Positions 35,967 to 47,381 are shown, counted from the first letter of the stretch. The stretch: DNA of 64,000 nucleotides from Conchocele bisecta (GCA_029237695.1 JAQRGA010000379.1:25151-89150), one strand, 5' to 3'. Numbers and translations are program-made. Notes: a model not told the origin generated them from the sequence alone.

Positions 35967-37072
35967 ATGAGTAGTCAATTGATGCCACAGAACAGAGAAA
36001 GGACAATAGATGCACTAGCTCGTGATAACAATGTTATCAAATCTTTATTTCCGTACAAGAAACACATATCGTTTTTAATCGTTTCCTTGGCAATTCAAAA
36101 AATAAAAATAAATGCACATAAAAATGGACTTGTCGTCATTACAAAAAATGAAATCCAATCTTTAGCGACAGGAAAGGACAATGTTATTGGGGTTAATAAT
36201 TTAGTTAAATCTATTCGTGAAGATTTAGAATTGAATAATTTCTTTAATCTTTACGAACCAAATTCTGGTCTAAAAGATATTAGACAATCGTTAATTCACA
36301 GAACAGCATTAACAAAAGACTTATTTGAGGATTTAACGATCACATTCAATAGCGACTTATTTGATACTTTTCAAGCTGAGAAAAACTACACGATTCAATC
36401 TCTTGACCAATTGAGAAATTGCAATGAAAACCAAGCAACTGCTATCTATGCACTTACTCAACCATATGCTAAACAAATTCTCCCAATTTGAAGTTATCAA
36501 TTACAAACATTAGGTGCTACTTGAGGATTTCTGATGATGCGTACATAGTGCCAAGGTCATTAACAATGAGAGTTAAAAAAATATGTCAAATGGTGAGTGA
36601 TAGAACAGATATTAATCTTAGTGTTGAACCAATCAAAAAAAAATGGCGAAACTGGTGCAGCAATTGGATACTCTTTCCATTCAGAATTTAAAGATAAACA
36701 ATCAAAAAAATAATAGATGCACAGGTTATTGAAGAAAAGCCAATAAGTATGCGTCAACAGCTCTCTGATTGGGGTGTAGGTAAAAAACAAATTGACACAT
36801 GGATTGCTAATTTGGACAAGAAAACAATTAATGATGCAATCAAGCAAACACTTAATCGACCATATCATGAAGATAGAAACTCAAACGCTGGTGGTTATAT
36901 TTATTCAATATTAGGTGATGGTAAACAGCTTCAATTAATAAAAATTATCAAAGATAAAGAAGTCACATCTTGTCTCAGGAAGTTTGGACTGGTTGACAGA
37001 GATATTAAGAAAGCGCAAAAACAAACAACAGGCAATAAACCTGTTTTAACAGCTGTAACAAATAAATGCTTA
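35967..37072 (+). pseudogene. Rep_3-family replication initiator, frameshifted and 3'-truncated
   Basis: Plasmid initiator with two winged-helix domains. The first part has NRERTIDALARDNNVIKSLF and IVSLAIQKIKINAHKNGLVV; after breaks near 36470 and 36640 the second has RSLTMRVKKICQMVSDRTD and the GETGAA-type loop. A helical C-terminal extension (QQLSDWGVGKKQIDTWIANLD) follows. At 37072 the gene changes abruptly into a YfiR-like sequence; the true end survives at 24540-24627. ATG 35967 is chosen over GTG 35958 for its spacing to AAGG. With the iterons it marks a former plasmid replicon. Confidence 0.75.
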
Positions 37073-37569
37073 GATCGAACGTCAATTACTACAGAAAATG
37101 GTGAACGCATTTATGACCAATATGCCATGAAAGCAGCTTTAATTATCGAAATTATAGAAAACACTCAATGGCCTGATGGCAAAAAGAATGCTGTTAAGCT
37201 TTGTGTAATTGGTGATGATGATTTTAGGGGAAAGTTAAATAAAATGGTTGCTATACTAAAAAAAAGAAAAGAAAAAAACTATACCATAGAAGTAAAAAGA
37301 GGAATTAGCGAATCCAACAGTTAGATACTGTGATGCTCTATTTGCTGGCTATTTCTACACTGACCGTGAATTAAAAGGATATCTTAATCGTGCTTCAGGT
37401 TATCCAGTTCTTACTATAGGCGATGATAAATATTTTGAATATCACGGCGGTATGATCGCATAATAGGCCGGATAATGGAAATCCAGAAAAACTTACGATT
37501 AATGTAAATAGAGATGCCATCAAAAAATCTGGACTCAAGCTAAGTAATGATACTCAAACAATCAAATAA
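37073..37569 (+). pseudogene. YfiR-like (DUF4154) protein, N-terminally truncated and frameshifted
   Basis: Begins in frame with rep and without its own start or signal peptide. KAALIIEIIENTQWP, NAVKLCVIGDDDF and, in a second frame, YPVLTIGDDKYFEYHGGMI follow the layout of periplasmic YfiR/DUF4154 proteins; a third frame gives INVNRDAIKKSGLKLS at the C-terminus. YfiR-like proteins regulate diguanylate cyclases or accompany outer-membrane metal receptors. Its 5' end was lost at the insertion joint, so it is a fossil edge of the copper island. Confidence 0.6.
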
Positions 37570-37581
37570 ATTTAATATACC

Positions 37582-37947
37582 ATGAGAAAGCAAACCCGTG
37601 CTCGCATTATTCGAGAAAAAACAACAACCCTTTCATCACTTATTGATGCTTGTAATACCATCAAATCTGTTGTTGATAATCCAACCTGCGACCATGATGC
37701 AGTAACAGATATTTTGACTGATTTGTGGGTAAGGTTAGAAAAGCGAATATGCGAGCACTTACCAAGCATTATTGAAGAAGCTGATATCCAGCGTACATTT
37801 TTAAATAATACAGTCAAAGAATTTGGCCTTACCTCGCGAGAAGTTGATCATAATGAAGGCATGGTGTTTCTTACAAGTTTTAACCGTATGGTACAGTTTT
37901 ATAGGCAATTCTATCAAAAGGCCAGTGAGCAAACTAAAAATAGCTAA
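37582..37947 (+). CDS. Hypothetical 121-aa protein of the copper island
   Basis: An intact helical protein with many charged residues, starting MRKQTRARIIREKTTT, 12 bases after the YfiR-like gene. No signal peptide and no metal-binding motif except scattered Cys and His (CDHDAV, CEHLPS). Not recognised. It is upstream of the CsoR-like promoter on the same strand and probably belongs to the acquired island, whose codon use looks less AT-biased than the surroundings. Confidence 0.5.
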   Translation: MRKQTRARIIREKTTTLSSLIDACNTIKSVVDNPTCDHDAVTDILTDLWVRLEKRICEHLPSIIEEADIQRTFLNNTVKEFGLTSREVDHNEGMVFLTSFNRMVQFYRQFYQKASEQTKNS

Positions 37948-37980
37948 AAGATGCTATTTACCTGCCGTCAATAATATTCC

Positions 37981-38011
37981 TTGACAAATATACCTATATA
38001 TGGGGTATATT
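37981..38011 (+). promoter_or_regulatory. Promoter and CsoR-type operator of the copper operon
   Basis: TTGACA at 37981-37986 is a consensus -35. The pseudo-palindrome ATATACC-TATATAT-GGGGTATAT (37988-38010) overlaps the -10 region and resembles the ATACC...GGGTAT sites of CsoR repressors. It lies about 35 bases before the csoR-like start. Confidence 0.6.
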
Positions 38012-38042
38012 TGGAATATAAGCATATTAGGAAAAAGATGAA

Positions 38043-38337
38043 ATGTCAGATTGTTGCGATACAAATAAATACCCAGACCATAGTAAGGAGATATCTCGTT
38101 TAAACCGTATTTCCGGTCAAATTGAAGGCGTTAAAAAAAATGATTGAAGAGCGCAGATACTGCCCTGATATACTAACTCAATTAAGGGCTGTGGCTTCGG
38201 CAACCAAATCACTTGAAGCTACTATCTTAGAAGCTCACTTAGGATCGTGTGTTGCAGATGCATTTAAATCTGATAATATAGAAGAACAGAAAGAAAAAAT
38301 TTCTGAGCTTGTTAAACTTTTTAAAAGGTTTGATTAG
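38043..38337 (+). pseudogene. CsoR/RcnR-family metal-sensing repressor, one frameshift
   Basis: A small all-helical DNA-binding repressor that senses Cu(I) or a related metal. ISRLNRISGQIEGVKK is the family's first helix; a run of eight A breaks the frame, and MIEERRYCPDILTQLRAVASA (Cys ligand) and EAHLGSCVADAF (His and Cys ligands) follow. C-x-n-H-x-x-x-C is the Cu(I) site of CsoR. One base removed would give a normal ~97-residue protein. First gene of the efflux operon. Confidence 0.85.
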
Positions 38338-38339
38338 GT

Positions 38340-38618
38340 ATGTTTAAGAAATGCTTGCATATTATGGTTGTTGTGATATTCGCATTCAGTGCGATGGCTA
38401 CTTCTGTACAAGCTACTCCTACATGCGACAATCAAATGGTAATGGAATCTGGCATTCCATGCAATATGCCCTGTAATGATAAAAACAACCAATCTGACGA
38501 TGATAATTGCTGCAAAGACGGTGCTATTTGCACTTCTGTTTCTGTATCAGCAATGTTGCCATCCATTAATATCAATCCATTTTCTATAAAAGAAGCAAAA
38601 TATCCTTTTTATGGCTAA
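38340..38618 (+). CDS. Secreted Cys-rich 92-aa protein
   Basis: A signal peptide (CLHIMVVVIFAFSAMATSVQA) is followed by a short mature part with eight Cys and several Met (PCNMPCND, NCCKDGAIC), suggesting metal binding in the periplasm. It starts two bases after the csoR-like stop. Similar small Cys/Met-rich proteins accompany copper and silver efflux operons; the function as a metal buffer is inferred. Confidence 0.65.
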   Translation: MFKKCLHIMVVVIFAFSAMATSVQATPTCDNQMVMESGIPCNMPCNDKNNQSDDDNCCKDGAICTSVSVSAMLPSININPFSIKEAKYPFYG

Positions 38619-38784
38619 TGAATCTGTAGAGTCATTTAGTCCCGAAGCTCTAAAATCCCCTCCCAAACACTTATCCTAAAATGAACCGGTTATATTGACC
38701 GGTAGCTGGGACGGGTACATTTTCCTGCCCTATGCGTAAGGCTTGTATTTAAGCCTATACCACAAACAATTTGAGGATAAGAAC

Positions 38785-39988
38785 ATGTATAGAATATTTT
38801 TTGTTTTAATGATTATAATAATGTCCGGCTCAGCCCATGCCGCCACATTTGATGAATATCTACAACGCTTAAAAGACCACCCACAAGTTACTGCGGTGCT
38901 TGCAGAAAGTGATAAATACCGCCAATTATCTGCTGGTGAAATGGGACTTCCAGACCCAAAATTGATACTAGGTGTTGATAACGTACCAGCTAATGATCCT
39001 GCCTTTGATCGGTTTTTGCCAACATCAAAAGTAATAGGCTTTAACCAGCAAATACCAAACTATAGCTTACGGAAAGCCAAATCTGAGAAACAGGCGGGAT
39101 TATCAGCCAAACAAAGGCTGATAGCTGATTACTCAGTAAAACGCTTGAAAGCTATCTTTATCACTGCTCTGGCAGAGTTAGAAAGAGTAAAAAAGCTAGA
39201 AAATTACGCGCAGGAACAGCTTAAACACTATGAAGAACTGGAAGGATATTTAAAAGGACAGCTTGAATCTGGCCAATCAGTATATGGTCGTTTCTCGGAA
39301 GTGGATGTTGAACGTACAGAAGTAGAGCAACGTTTGAATGATCTAAAATCTGAGCAAGTGGCTATTGAATCTGAGCTTATAAGGTTAGTAGGTGAAGTTC
39401 CGAATATTTCACTACCGGCTGTAGCTCACATGGATTGGGATAGAAATACTGACAACCTTTACCCATTACAAATAGCCAAAAAGGATGTGGAAATAGCTTC
39501 AAAAGATATACAAGCCGCCAAAAGCGCCTTTGGTCCTAATTATGGCATTAATGTTCTTTATAAGATTCGTGAGGATGGAAGTAACTTTGCCGGTGACGAT
39601 TGGTTCTCAGTACAAGCCACGGTTTCTGTTCCCTATGGTATCACTGGAATCAAAAACCAAAACTTCGTGCTGCCAAAGCTACACAACAAAATTCAAAGCT
39701 AAATTTTGAAAATACAAAACGTATGTGGATAAAGAAGCTATCTTCCATGCAAGCAGAGCATGATGGTTCTTTAGCTAATATTGCCTTACTTGAAGAAAAA
39801 CAAGATGCTTTGAAAGAGATGGTATCTGCTGCAAAACGCAATTATGAAGCCGGGAATGCGGATTTAGAGTCCGTGCTTGATGTGCAGATAGATATGTTAA
39901 CTGTGGCATCACATTTGGCTGGATATCATAAGCACCTATAAAACTAGCCGCTGAATTTGAGAGTTACTCTATGGGAGAAGAAAAATGA
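38785..39988 (+). pseudogene. cusC: CusC/CzcC-like TolC-family outer-membrane channel, frameshifted
   Basis: Outer-membrane exit duct of a tripartite metal pump. ATG 38785 (AGGA site upstream) opens a signal peptide and then TFDEYLQRLKDHPQVTAVLAE, typical of the TolC/CusC N-terminus; long helices and the PDPKLILGVDNVP strand follow. A break near 39650-39690 passes to the second frame, and another near 39933 to the C-terminus, ending at TGA 39986-39988. That stop overlaps the cusB ATG. Full length would be ~400 residues. Confidence 0.8.
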
Positions 39989-41758
39989 AAAAATTAGCCA
40001 CCATTATTTATATTGATAGTATTTCATTTGCCACAAGCCCAGCATTTGCGGAAGGTGACAAATATACATGCCCGATGCATCCACATTATATTGCAGATAG
40101 CATGGGGGCGTGCCCGATTTGCGGTATGGACTTAGTATCAATATCACAAGAGGAAGACCAGAGTTCATCTGATATAGGGACGGAATCTGGTGAGAAAAAG
40201 ATCCTATATTGGGTTGCTCCTATGGATCCAAATTATAAAATGGATAAAGCAGGCAAATCTCCGATGGGCATGGATTTAGTTCCTGTTTATGGAACAGACT
40301 CAGATGGAAAAAACGGACGTGCAATTGTTACTATATCGCCAGAAACATCCAAAACACAGGCATACAAACAGAAAAAGCACATGTCGCACGATTTGGTACT
40401 GATGTAAGAAGCTATGGTTTAGTTACTGAAAATGTCCGTATGCAGCATGATATTTCCAGTCGGATTGCTGGATGGGTTGAGGAATTAAATATAACCGCTG
40501 TTGGGGATGAAGTGAAAAAAGGTGAGCTTCTATTCATTATACAGCCCTGATTTAATATCAGCCCAGCAGGATTACATTGCCGCTATTGTATCTGGTGTAA
40601 AGGGGCGCATATCATCAAGCACAAAACGCCTAAAGTCACTAGGCATTCAGACCCGCGCATTAGATCAAATAAAAAACAAACGCCGTAAGTTACAGAATGT
40701 CCCTTTTTATGCGGAAGTTGATGGTATTATTAGCAAGTTAAATGTTAAACAAGGGACATATGTAAAATCAGGTAATCAGATTGCAGAGATTCAAGATTAC
40801 TCCAGTGTTTGGATAAATGTGTCGGTTGCTGAAAAAGACCTTGGTTTTTTATCAAAAGATATGAGATCAGAAATAACATTTCCTAATCTTGGAAGTGAGA
40901 TACGCACTGCCCGTATTGATTATATTTACCCTACTATTGATAAATCAAGCCGCACCGGAAAAGTACGGCTTGTATTAGATAACGCTGATGGGATTTTGCG
41001 TCCGGGAGCTTATGCAGATGTCAGCTTTGAAACAACATCGGTTAAGCGTCTTGCTATTCCATCAGAGGCAGTATTGCGTAGCTCTGAGGGCAACTATGTA
41101 GTTAGTAGCTTTAGGTAATGGGCGTTTTCAGCCACGAAAAGTAAGAATTGGAATCTATAAACAGAGGTGTGTGCAGGTTCTGTCTGGACTTAACCAAGGT
41201 GATGAGGTCGTTGTAAGCAGCCAGTTTATGATTGACTCAGAGTCAGCTTTACGTGAGTCCTTCCGTAAAATGCAGAAGATGCAAGTATCCTTATCATCTT
41301 TGGAGGTCGGCAAAGATCAGCTAGCTATGATTGACCATATAACAGATACAGCTATTTACCTGCAACAGAGCCTTACAGGAAAGGTTGAATTTAACAAAAA
41401 AATGATAACTCCAACCGTTAAATTGGGAGATCATTTGATGTCACAATTTAGAGGCACAAAACTTCACTTCATTATAGAGTCAGCTGAGAAAGCGGCTATG
41501 GAAGCAAGAGACAGCATTACTGATAAAGAATTGCAGGTTGCTCTAGCAAAATTAATGCGCGCCCTTGAGCCTTGGTTATTAGAGGGTAAGCCACAACATT
41601 ATAAAGAAAAGGGCTTAAAATTGTTTATGGATAAGCCTTCTGGCAACATATGGGTGCAACTTGAAAATGAAGCAGCTAATCCATACGGCGAAGGCATCTC
41701 GATGCTTAAAGAATGGCCAAATACCACCAATGTCAAAATGATAGAGGAGGTTCAATAG
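39985..41758 (+). pseudogene. cusB: CusB-like periplasmic adaptor with heavy-metal-binding domains, frameshifted
   Basis: Membrane-fusion protein joining CusA and CusC. After a signal peptide come two heavy-metal-binding (YHS-like) motifs: YTCPMHPHYIADSMGACPICGMDL, and a degenerate APMDPNYKMDKAGKSPMGMDL. The barrel-sandwich domain follows (VDGIISKLNVKQGTYVKSG) with beta-barrel and membrane-proximal parts. An extra C-terminal domain (residues after ~420) is helical. Breaks lie near 40360-40400, 40545, 41110 and 41170. It ends two bases before the cusA ATG. Confidence 0.83.
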
Positions 41759-41760
41759 CC

Positions 41761-44700
41761 ATGAAAAATAATGAAAGAAATTTAGTGCATGATCCAACAA
41801 AATCCTTTATAGCAAAAGTTATCGAATGGTCGGTGAATAACCAGTTATTAGTTGTAGTTGCTATGATTGCCCTTCTAATTGGCGGTATTATGGCCGTTAA
41901 GAAAACCCCACTTGATGCCATACCTGACTTATCTGATACACAAGTGATTATCAGTACAGAATTTGCAGGGCAATCACCGCAGATTGTTGAAGATTTGGTA
42001 ACATACCCTCTATCAACCACCATGCTTGGACTTCCCAAAACTAGAGATGTACGCGGATATTCCATGTTCGGCACATCATTTGTCTATATTATTTTTGAAG
42101 ATAGCGTAGACCAATACTGGGCGAGAAGTCGTGTGGTAGAGGCATTATCCAAAATTCAGGGTGATTTACCAGATAGTGCCAAACCACAAATTGGCCCTGA
42201 TGCAACTGGCGTTGGCTGGGTATATCAGTATGCAATACTCGACAAAAGCGGCAAGTATAACTTAGCTTATTTACGCAGCTTACAAGATTGGTTTTTAAAG
42301 TTTGAGTTGGCCACGGTAGAGGGCGTCTCCGAAGTAGCATCTGTTGGTGGCTTTGTTAAGGAATATCAGGTGTTAGTCGATCCTAACCGTCTTAGAGCCT
42401 ATGATATACCATTACATCGCATTCAAATGGCTGTGAAAGCAGCAAGCAAGGAGGTTGGTGGCCGAGTTATCGAGCAAGGTGAAATGGAACTAATGATCCG
42501 TTCCAAGGGATATATTACTAATCTTGATGAGCTTAAAAAGGTAGTTGTCTATGCAAAAGGCGGAACACCTGTTTTGCTAGAGGATGTTGCCAGAATTATC
42601 GAGGGGCCTGAACTTCGCCGTGGTGTTGTTGAGCTAAATGGCGAGGGAGAAGTTGTAAGTGGCATTGTGGTAATGCGCTCCGGTGAGAATGCGCTAAGCG
42701 TTATTGATGGTGTAAAAGCTAAATTGGAGGAATTAAAGCATGGTTTGCCTGAAGGTATAGAGGTTGTAACTGTTTATGACCGTGCGCCCTTAATTGAAGG
42801 TGCAGTAAATTATCTTAGTACTAAGCTGATTGAAGAAGGTATTGTTGATAGCCCTTGTTTGTCTAATATTTTTACTGCATGTGCGCTCGGCATTTGTAGC
42901 AATTATTACGCTACCTCTTGGTGTGCTAGCAGCATTTATCGTTATGTCCTACCAAGGAATTACTGCAAATATTATGTCTCTTGGAGGTATTGCCATTGCT
43001 ATCGGCGCGATGGTAGATGCATCGGTGGTGATGGTAGAAAATGCCCATAGAAAACTATCTGAAATGCCCAAAGATGCATCATGGGAAGATAAAAAAGCGG
43101 CAATGCTACTGGCTACAAAAGAAGTTGGACCAGGCCTGTTCTTTTCACTACTAATTATTACTGTTTCCTTCCTACCTGTGTTTGCTCTTACAGGCCAATC
43201 TTATCGACTATTCTCGCCGTTAGCATTTACCAAAACATACGCAATGGCATTTGCAGCAATTTTGTCGGTAACTTTAGTTCCGGTATTAATGCTTTGGCTA
43301 ATCCGTGGTAAAATTCGTAAAGAGAATGAAAACCCAATTAACCGCTGGTTCGTAAATCTCTACACACCACTGCTCACAAAAGCCCTTGAGTTTAAGTGGA
43401 AGACTATAGCTGTAGCAGGTGTATTACTCCTAAGTCTTGCTTGGCCAATGGCTAAAATCGGTTCGGAATTTATGCCGGCACTTTATGAAGGTGAAGTAAT
43501 GTATATGCCTACCACATTGCCAGGCGTATCTATTACAAAAGCAAAAGAGATTCTGGCGCAAACCAACCGCCTCATTAAAACCATGCCAGAGGTAGAACGT
43601 GTGTTTGGAAAGGTAGGCAGATCAGAAACTGCTACTGATCCGGCACCAATATCAATGATTGAAACATGGGTGCGGCTAAAGCCAAGAAACCAGTGGCGAG
43701 ATGGACTCACTGTAGAATCAATTACAAAAGAACTCGACAAGTTGGTTAAGTTGCCTGGCTTAGTGAATAGTTGGGGTTATCCGATTAAAATTCGTATGGA
43801 TATGATTTCAACAGGTATCAGGACTCCTGTAGGCATTAAAATATCTGGCGCAGACTTAAATGAAATTAGCCGTATTGCTTTGGATGTAGAATCGGCGGTT
43901 AAGAATGTTTCTGGCACACGATCTGCTTTTGCTGACCGTGTAATTGGTGGAAAATATCTGGAAATAACACCGGATAGAGAAGAACTTGCCCGTCAAAATA
44001 TCGACCTTGGTATGTTCCAGCGGGTGATTCAAACAGCTCTTGGAGGTATGAAGATATCGGAATCAGTGCAAGGACGTGAACGCTATAATATTATACTACG
44101 TTACGAACGTAAAATCCAGGGAAACCCCTGAAGATTTGGCAAATATTCTTATAGCAACCCCGCAGGGACAGCATATTCCGCTAGGAGAACTTGCTGATAT
44201 AGACTTTAAAGAAGGTCCACCAATGATTAAGTCAGAAAATGCAAGGCTTAATGGATGGGTGTTTGTTGATATTGCTGACCGTGATGTTGGTTCTTATGTG
44301 GCAGAAGCGCAAAAAATTGTAGCAAAACAAGTGAAGCTACCTGCCGGATATTCAATTAGCTGGTCTGGCCAGTTTGAGCAGATACTGGAAGCAGAAAGCC
44401 GTATGCGTATTGCTGTACCCTCTGCCATTCTCATTATCTTTATGTTTTTGATGCTGCATTTTGGAACTATAGGCCGCACCTTAATGGTAATGCTTTCCCT
44501 GCCATTTGGTTTAATAGGTGGTGTGTGGGCATTATATCTGGCTGGATATAACTTTTCAGTAGCTGTAGGTGTCGGCTTCATTGCTTTAGGAGGAATAGCG
44601 GCAGAAACTGCCGTAGTGATGTTGATTTATCTTGATCAACAAGTACGCAATCACCCGCCACAAAATTTGAAGGATTTAAGGGACGCTGTAATGCATGGTG

Positions 44701-44945
44701 CGGTTCTAAGAGTTCGCCAAAACTTATGACGGTAGCTGTAATTATAGCAGGTCTGATGCCTATCTTTATTACCGAAGGATTAGGCTCTGATGTAATGCGC
44801 CGCATAGCCCTTCCAATGTTAGGTGGCATGGTAACAACCACCGTTTTAACCCTTAATTGTTATTCCTGTGATCTACTATCTATGGGAAGGGCGGCACTTT
44901 ACTAACTTAACTCAATCTAACCAGACTCAAAGAGATTTATCATGA
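41761..44945 (+). pseudogene. cusA: CusA-type heavy-metal RND efflux pump, frameshifted
   Basis: Proton-driven inner-membrane pump of ~1050 residues, expected to expel Cu(I)/Ag(I) with CusB and CusC. It has the proton-relay helix GAMVDASVVMVENAHRK. The Met residues of the CusA copper path are in the expected places: VMYMPTTLPG, PISMIETWVRLKP and RMDMISTGIRTPVG. Breaks occur near 42838, 44128, 44715 and 44855. The ATG (41761) has AGGAGG upstream, and the stop overlaps the cupredoxin ATG. All domains are present, so the pump may be functional in the organism. Confidence 0.88.
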
Positions 44946-45445
44946 ATAAAAAATTAACATTATTTGCTATTGTAGCAGCATTTACTCTTTCTTTCGGTAT
45001 AACCGTCCAGGCAAAAGAATATACCGTGAAGATGGTCACTAATTACGACAAAGGAACATTTTATTTTGAACCGAAAGATATCGCTGTTAAATCCGGCGAT
45101 ACTATCACCTGGGTAAATGTTCAAGATGATATGCATAACGCTGTAGCGGATTCTGCACCAAAAGGGGCAGAAAAGTTTGAAAGTCCTATGCTTGAGGAAG
45201 AAGGCCAGAAATGGTCATATACCTTTACTACGTCAGGTTCATATAGCTACCACTGCCATCCACACGCAGCTTTTGGTATGACCGGAACAGTTATTGTCGA
45301 CCGTCCTTCAACACCAGAAGAAATGGAAAAAGGTGGCGACGGACATGACCACGATCATGGAGCTAAGAAAATGGATATGAAAGGTATGGATCATAGCAAA
45401 ATGAAAATGGGTGATGGTCATGATGATGATCACGGTGGTCATTAA
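44942..45445 (+). CDS. Cupredoxin (plastocyanin-like) periplasmic copper protein
   Basis: Signal peptide (LTLFAIVAAFTLSFGITVQA), then a plastocyanin-like domain with type 1 copper ligands: His in DDMHNAV and Cys, His, Met in YHCHPHAAFGM. The C-terminal ~40 residues are rich in His, Asp and Met (DGHDHDH, MDHSKMKMGDG), an extra metal-binding tail. Intact frame, start overlapping the cusA stop. It may carry or sequester copper for the Cus pump. Confidence 0.88.
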   Translation: MNKKLTLFAIVAAFTLSFGITVQAKEYTVKMVTNYDKGTFYFEPKDIAVKSGDTITWVNVQDDMHNAVADSAPKGAEKFESPMLEEEGQKWSYTFTTSGSYSYHCHPHAAFGMTGTVIVDRPSTPEEMEKGGDGHDHDHGAKKMDMKGMDHSKMKMGDGHDDDHGGH

Positions 45446-45456
45446 TCATCTTAAAG

Positions 45457-45767
45457 AATAATTGCTAGATTTTATTTGGGTGCAAAAAGGAGGCATTTTA
45501 GAATGCCTCCTTTAGTAATTAAAACCATCTTTTTGTAGTTTTATTTTATTATCACCATCAAACTTGCTACAAACTTTTTTATCATCAAACCTCTACTTTA
45601 TAGTTGTATGAAAAATGGGGGTATTACAAAAAGCCTCAAGATGACTGGTAAAGACTATTTTTTAAATGGAAGTGTTGCACTTATGGGTTGAATTAACCTA
45701 TTATTATTATTGTTATTATGTGATAAACACCTTGTATAATTTTTTTTTAACTAAATAAGCAGGTACA
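45457..45767 (+). repeat. Header repeat, copy 2
   Basis: Starts with the hairpin repeat (as at 17531 and 33100), then the IS3 left-end fragment (about 45589-45627), then the promoter region of gene A. It directly follows the copper operon and marks the island's right edge. The hairpin could terminate the copper operon. Confidence 0.85.
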
Positions 45768-45769
45768 TT

Positions 45770-46441
45770 ATGTCTGAATATAAATTAACAATTAACCTAA
45801 ATGCAGAAACTTTAAAATATTTACATGATAAAAAACTAGAACTATATTTATTTAAAGGGGCATCAGCTATAGCTGGAGCTAAAGCATGTCTTTGGATAAA
45901 GATAGATAAGTTTTCTAAAAAATTAACAATTCATTGGGAAGAAAAATATGATGGATTTTTTTATAGGGGGTATACTGAAGCTGGTGCTAATATTGATATG
46001 ACAGATAAAGATACCTTAACAGAAGGAGAAAAATATATTTTACACCCAGATGGGAGTGCTTCTAAAAGAGAAGGGCCGGCTGGTCTTTTGTCTTTTGCGG
46101 CTGATAAAGATATTACAGAAGACTGGTCATGTGGCCTCGCTCTTAAAGGAACAAAAATTGTAACGCCTATTGTTTCAACAAACATAACACCAGCTATATC
46201 TGAGTCTATGAAGGTAAATGAAAAAATACTAGGATACCTAGCATCAAAAATAGATGTTGGTGACGTTGTGATAGCGTCAACAAGTCAAACATTTGTGATT
46301 GATTATAATACATCGTCACTAGAATGTTCCTTGAGTTTTGATAAATTTAAAGGATGGACTAAAGATGAACAATATGATCCGCGTGTCACATTCATTGATA
46401 ATGGCACTGATATTGCCAAACAAATAATTAACGAAGGTTGA
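45770..46441 (+). CDS. Gene A, copy 2
   Basis: An intact 223-residue copy, with about 20 substitutions relative to copy 1 spread mostly over residues 19-135. Here it is followed by complete B and C genes, so this is the best-preserved module. The 85-base gap to B contains TGAAAATGAGTTTT and a possible site; all three genes run in the same direction, consistent with an operon. Confidence 0.65.
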   Translation: MSEYKLTINLNAETLKYLHDKKLELYLFKGASAIAGAKACLWIKIDKFSKKLTIHWEEKYDGFFYRGYTEAGANIDMTDKDTLTEGEKYILHPDGSASKREGPAGLLSFAADKDITEDWSCGLALKGTKIVTPIVSTNITPAISESMKVNEKILGYLASKIDVGDVVIASTSQTFVIDYNTSSLECSLSFDKFKGWTKDEQYDPRVTFIDNGTDIAKQIINEG

Positions 46442-46526
46442 ATTTATATGATAAGCAGTAGCTGAAAATGAGTTTTTAATATTTCTTAAAAACTATGCAC
46501 TAATAAAATAAAGACGAATTAAAATT

Positions 46527-47381
46527 ATGAATAGACCAATGACAAACGAAGAAAAGATACGATTTCGTGGATATTTCCCTAAGCTAGATACAAATCGGTC
46601 GAGAGTAACAGACAACGTAACTGCAGTTTACAACTGTATAGCATGGACGGTTAAAATTACATCAAGCTGGATATGGCCTGGCGATAATATCATGGATTTT
46701 GATTCCTTCTATAATCGACGTGGATTTGTTCGTTCATCAGAAAAGTTTACTGGCTCTATCGCAGCTTGGGGGAGAAGTTCATCTCAAATGACTCACGGGT
46801 CTGTATTAGCTGATCCAGAAACAGCTGAACTTAAATGGGAGTCTAAATGTGGGAGTGATCTGCGAATTTTGCATAAACGTGATGAACTTGAGTGCGAAAT
46901 TTATGGTGAAATTCTTTTTTTTTATAGACTCAAAACTACTTTGGCAGATGACAAGTTTGCGTCTATTATTTCCAAAATAAATGATACGACACAAGGAGAC
47001 TTTATGAAACTTGAAAATGAAATAGAGGAGCAATTACGAGTAGAAATAAAGTCTGTCCCAGAAAAGACAAGAGTGTCATTCGATAAAATTTTCTGTGAAT
47101 GGCAAAAAACTTGGGGTGCTGAAGAATTTAAGTATATTTCAAACCCATCATTTGTCCGACTTACGAAGCCTTACCAGAATCTTGTCGCAATGGGTGATCA
47201 AATTTTACCTTTAATTATTGAAAAACTTCTCAATCCCAATAATTTCTTTGCGCTGCAACTCTACGATTCGCTGCAGTCAAATAAAAAATTGATTGTTTGT
47301 TTAGATCCAGCAGCAGACGAAATTCTTGAAGGTGAGCAAGGACGTGCACGCCGCACAGTGCTTGCGTGGTTAAAAAAGTAA
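46527..47381 (+). CDS. Gene B, copy 2: DUF7689-like protein
   Basis: An intact 284-residue protein. Residues about 30-125 resemble DUF7689: VYNCIAWTVKITSSWIWPGD, IAAWGR, MTHGSVLAD, LKWESKCGSDLRILHKRDEL and YGEILFFYR. The Cys in YNCIAW and the His in MTHGS would be a papain/NlpC-like Cys-His pair. The second half (residues 160-284) is a separate helical domain with the segment FDKIFCEWQKTWGAEEFKYI. No signal peptide. It is probably an enzyme with hydrolase- or transferase-like chemistry; role unknown. Confidence 0.6.
   Translation: MNRPMTNEEKIRFRGYFPKLDTNRSRVTDNVTAVYNCIAWTVKITSSWIWPGDNIMDFDSFYNRRGFVRSSEKFTGSIAAWGRSSSQMTHGSVLADPETAELKWESKCGSDLRILHKRDELECEIYGEILFFYRLKTTLADDKFASIISKINDTTQGDFMKLENEIEEQLRVEIKSVPEKTRVSFDKIFCEWQKTWGAEEFKYISNPSFVRLTKPYQNLVAMGDQILPLIIEKLLNPNNFFALQLYDSLQSNKKLIVCLDPAADEILEGEQGRARRTVLAWLKK

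Noticed and set aside
35596..35970. A 124-codon open frame between the plasmid remnants and rep
   Set aside because: Most of it is the iteron array; the repeated YTPSTFS-like translation only reflects the DNA repeats, and no homologue is recognised.
40522..41118. Separate small adaptor genes in the copper operon
   Set aside because: They are consecutive parts of a single CusB-like protein separated by single-base shifts.
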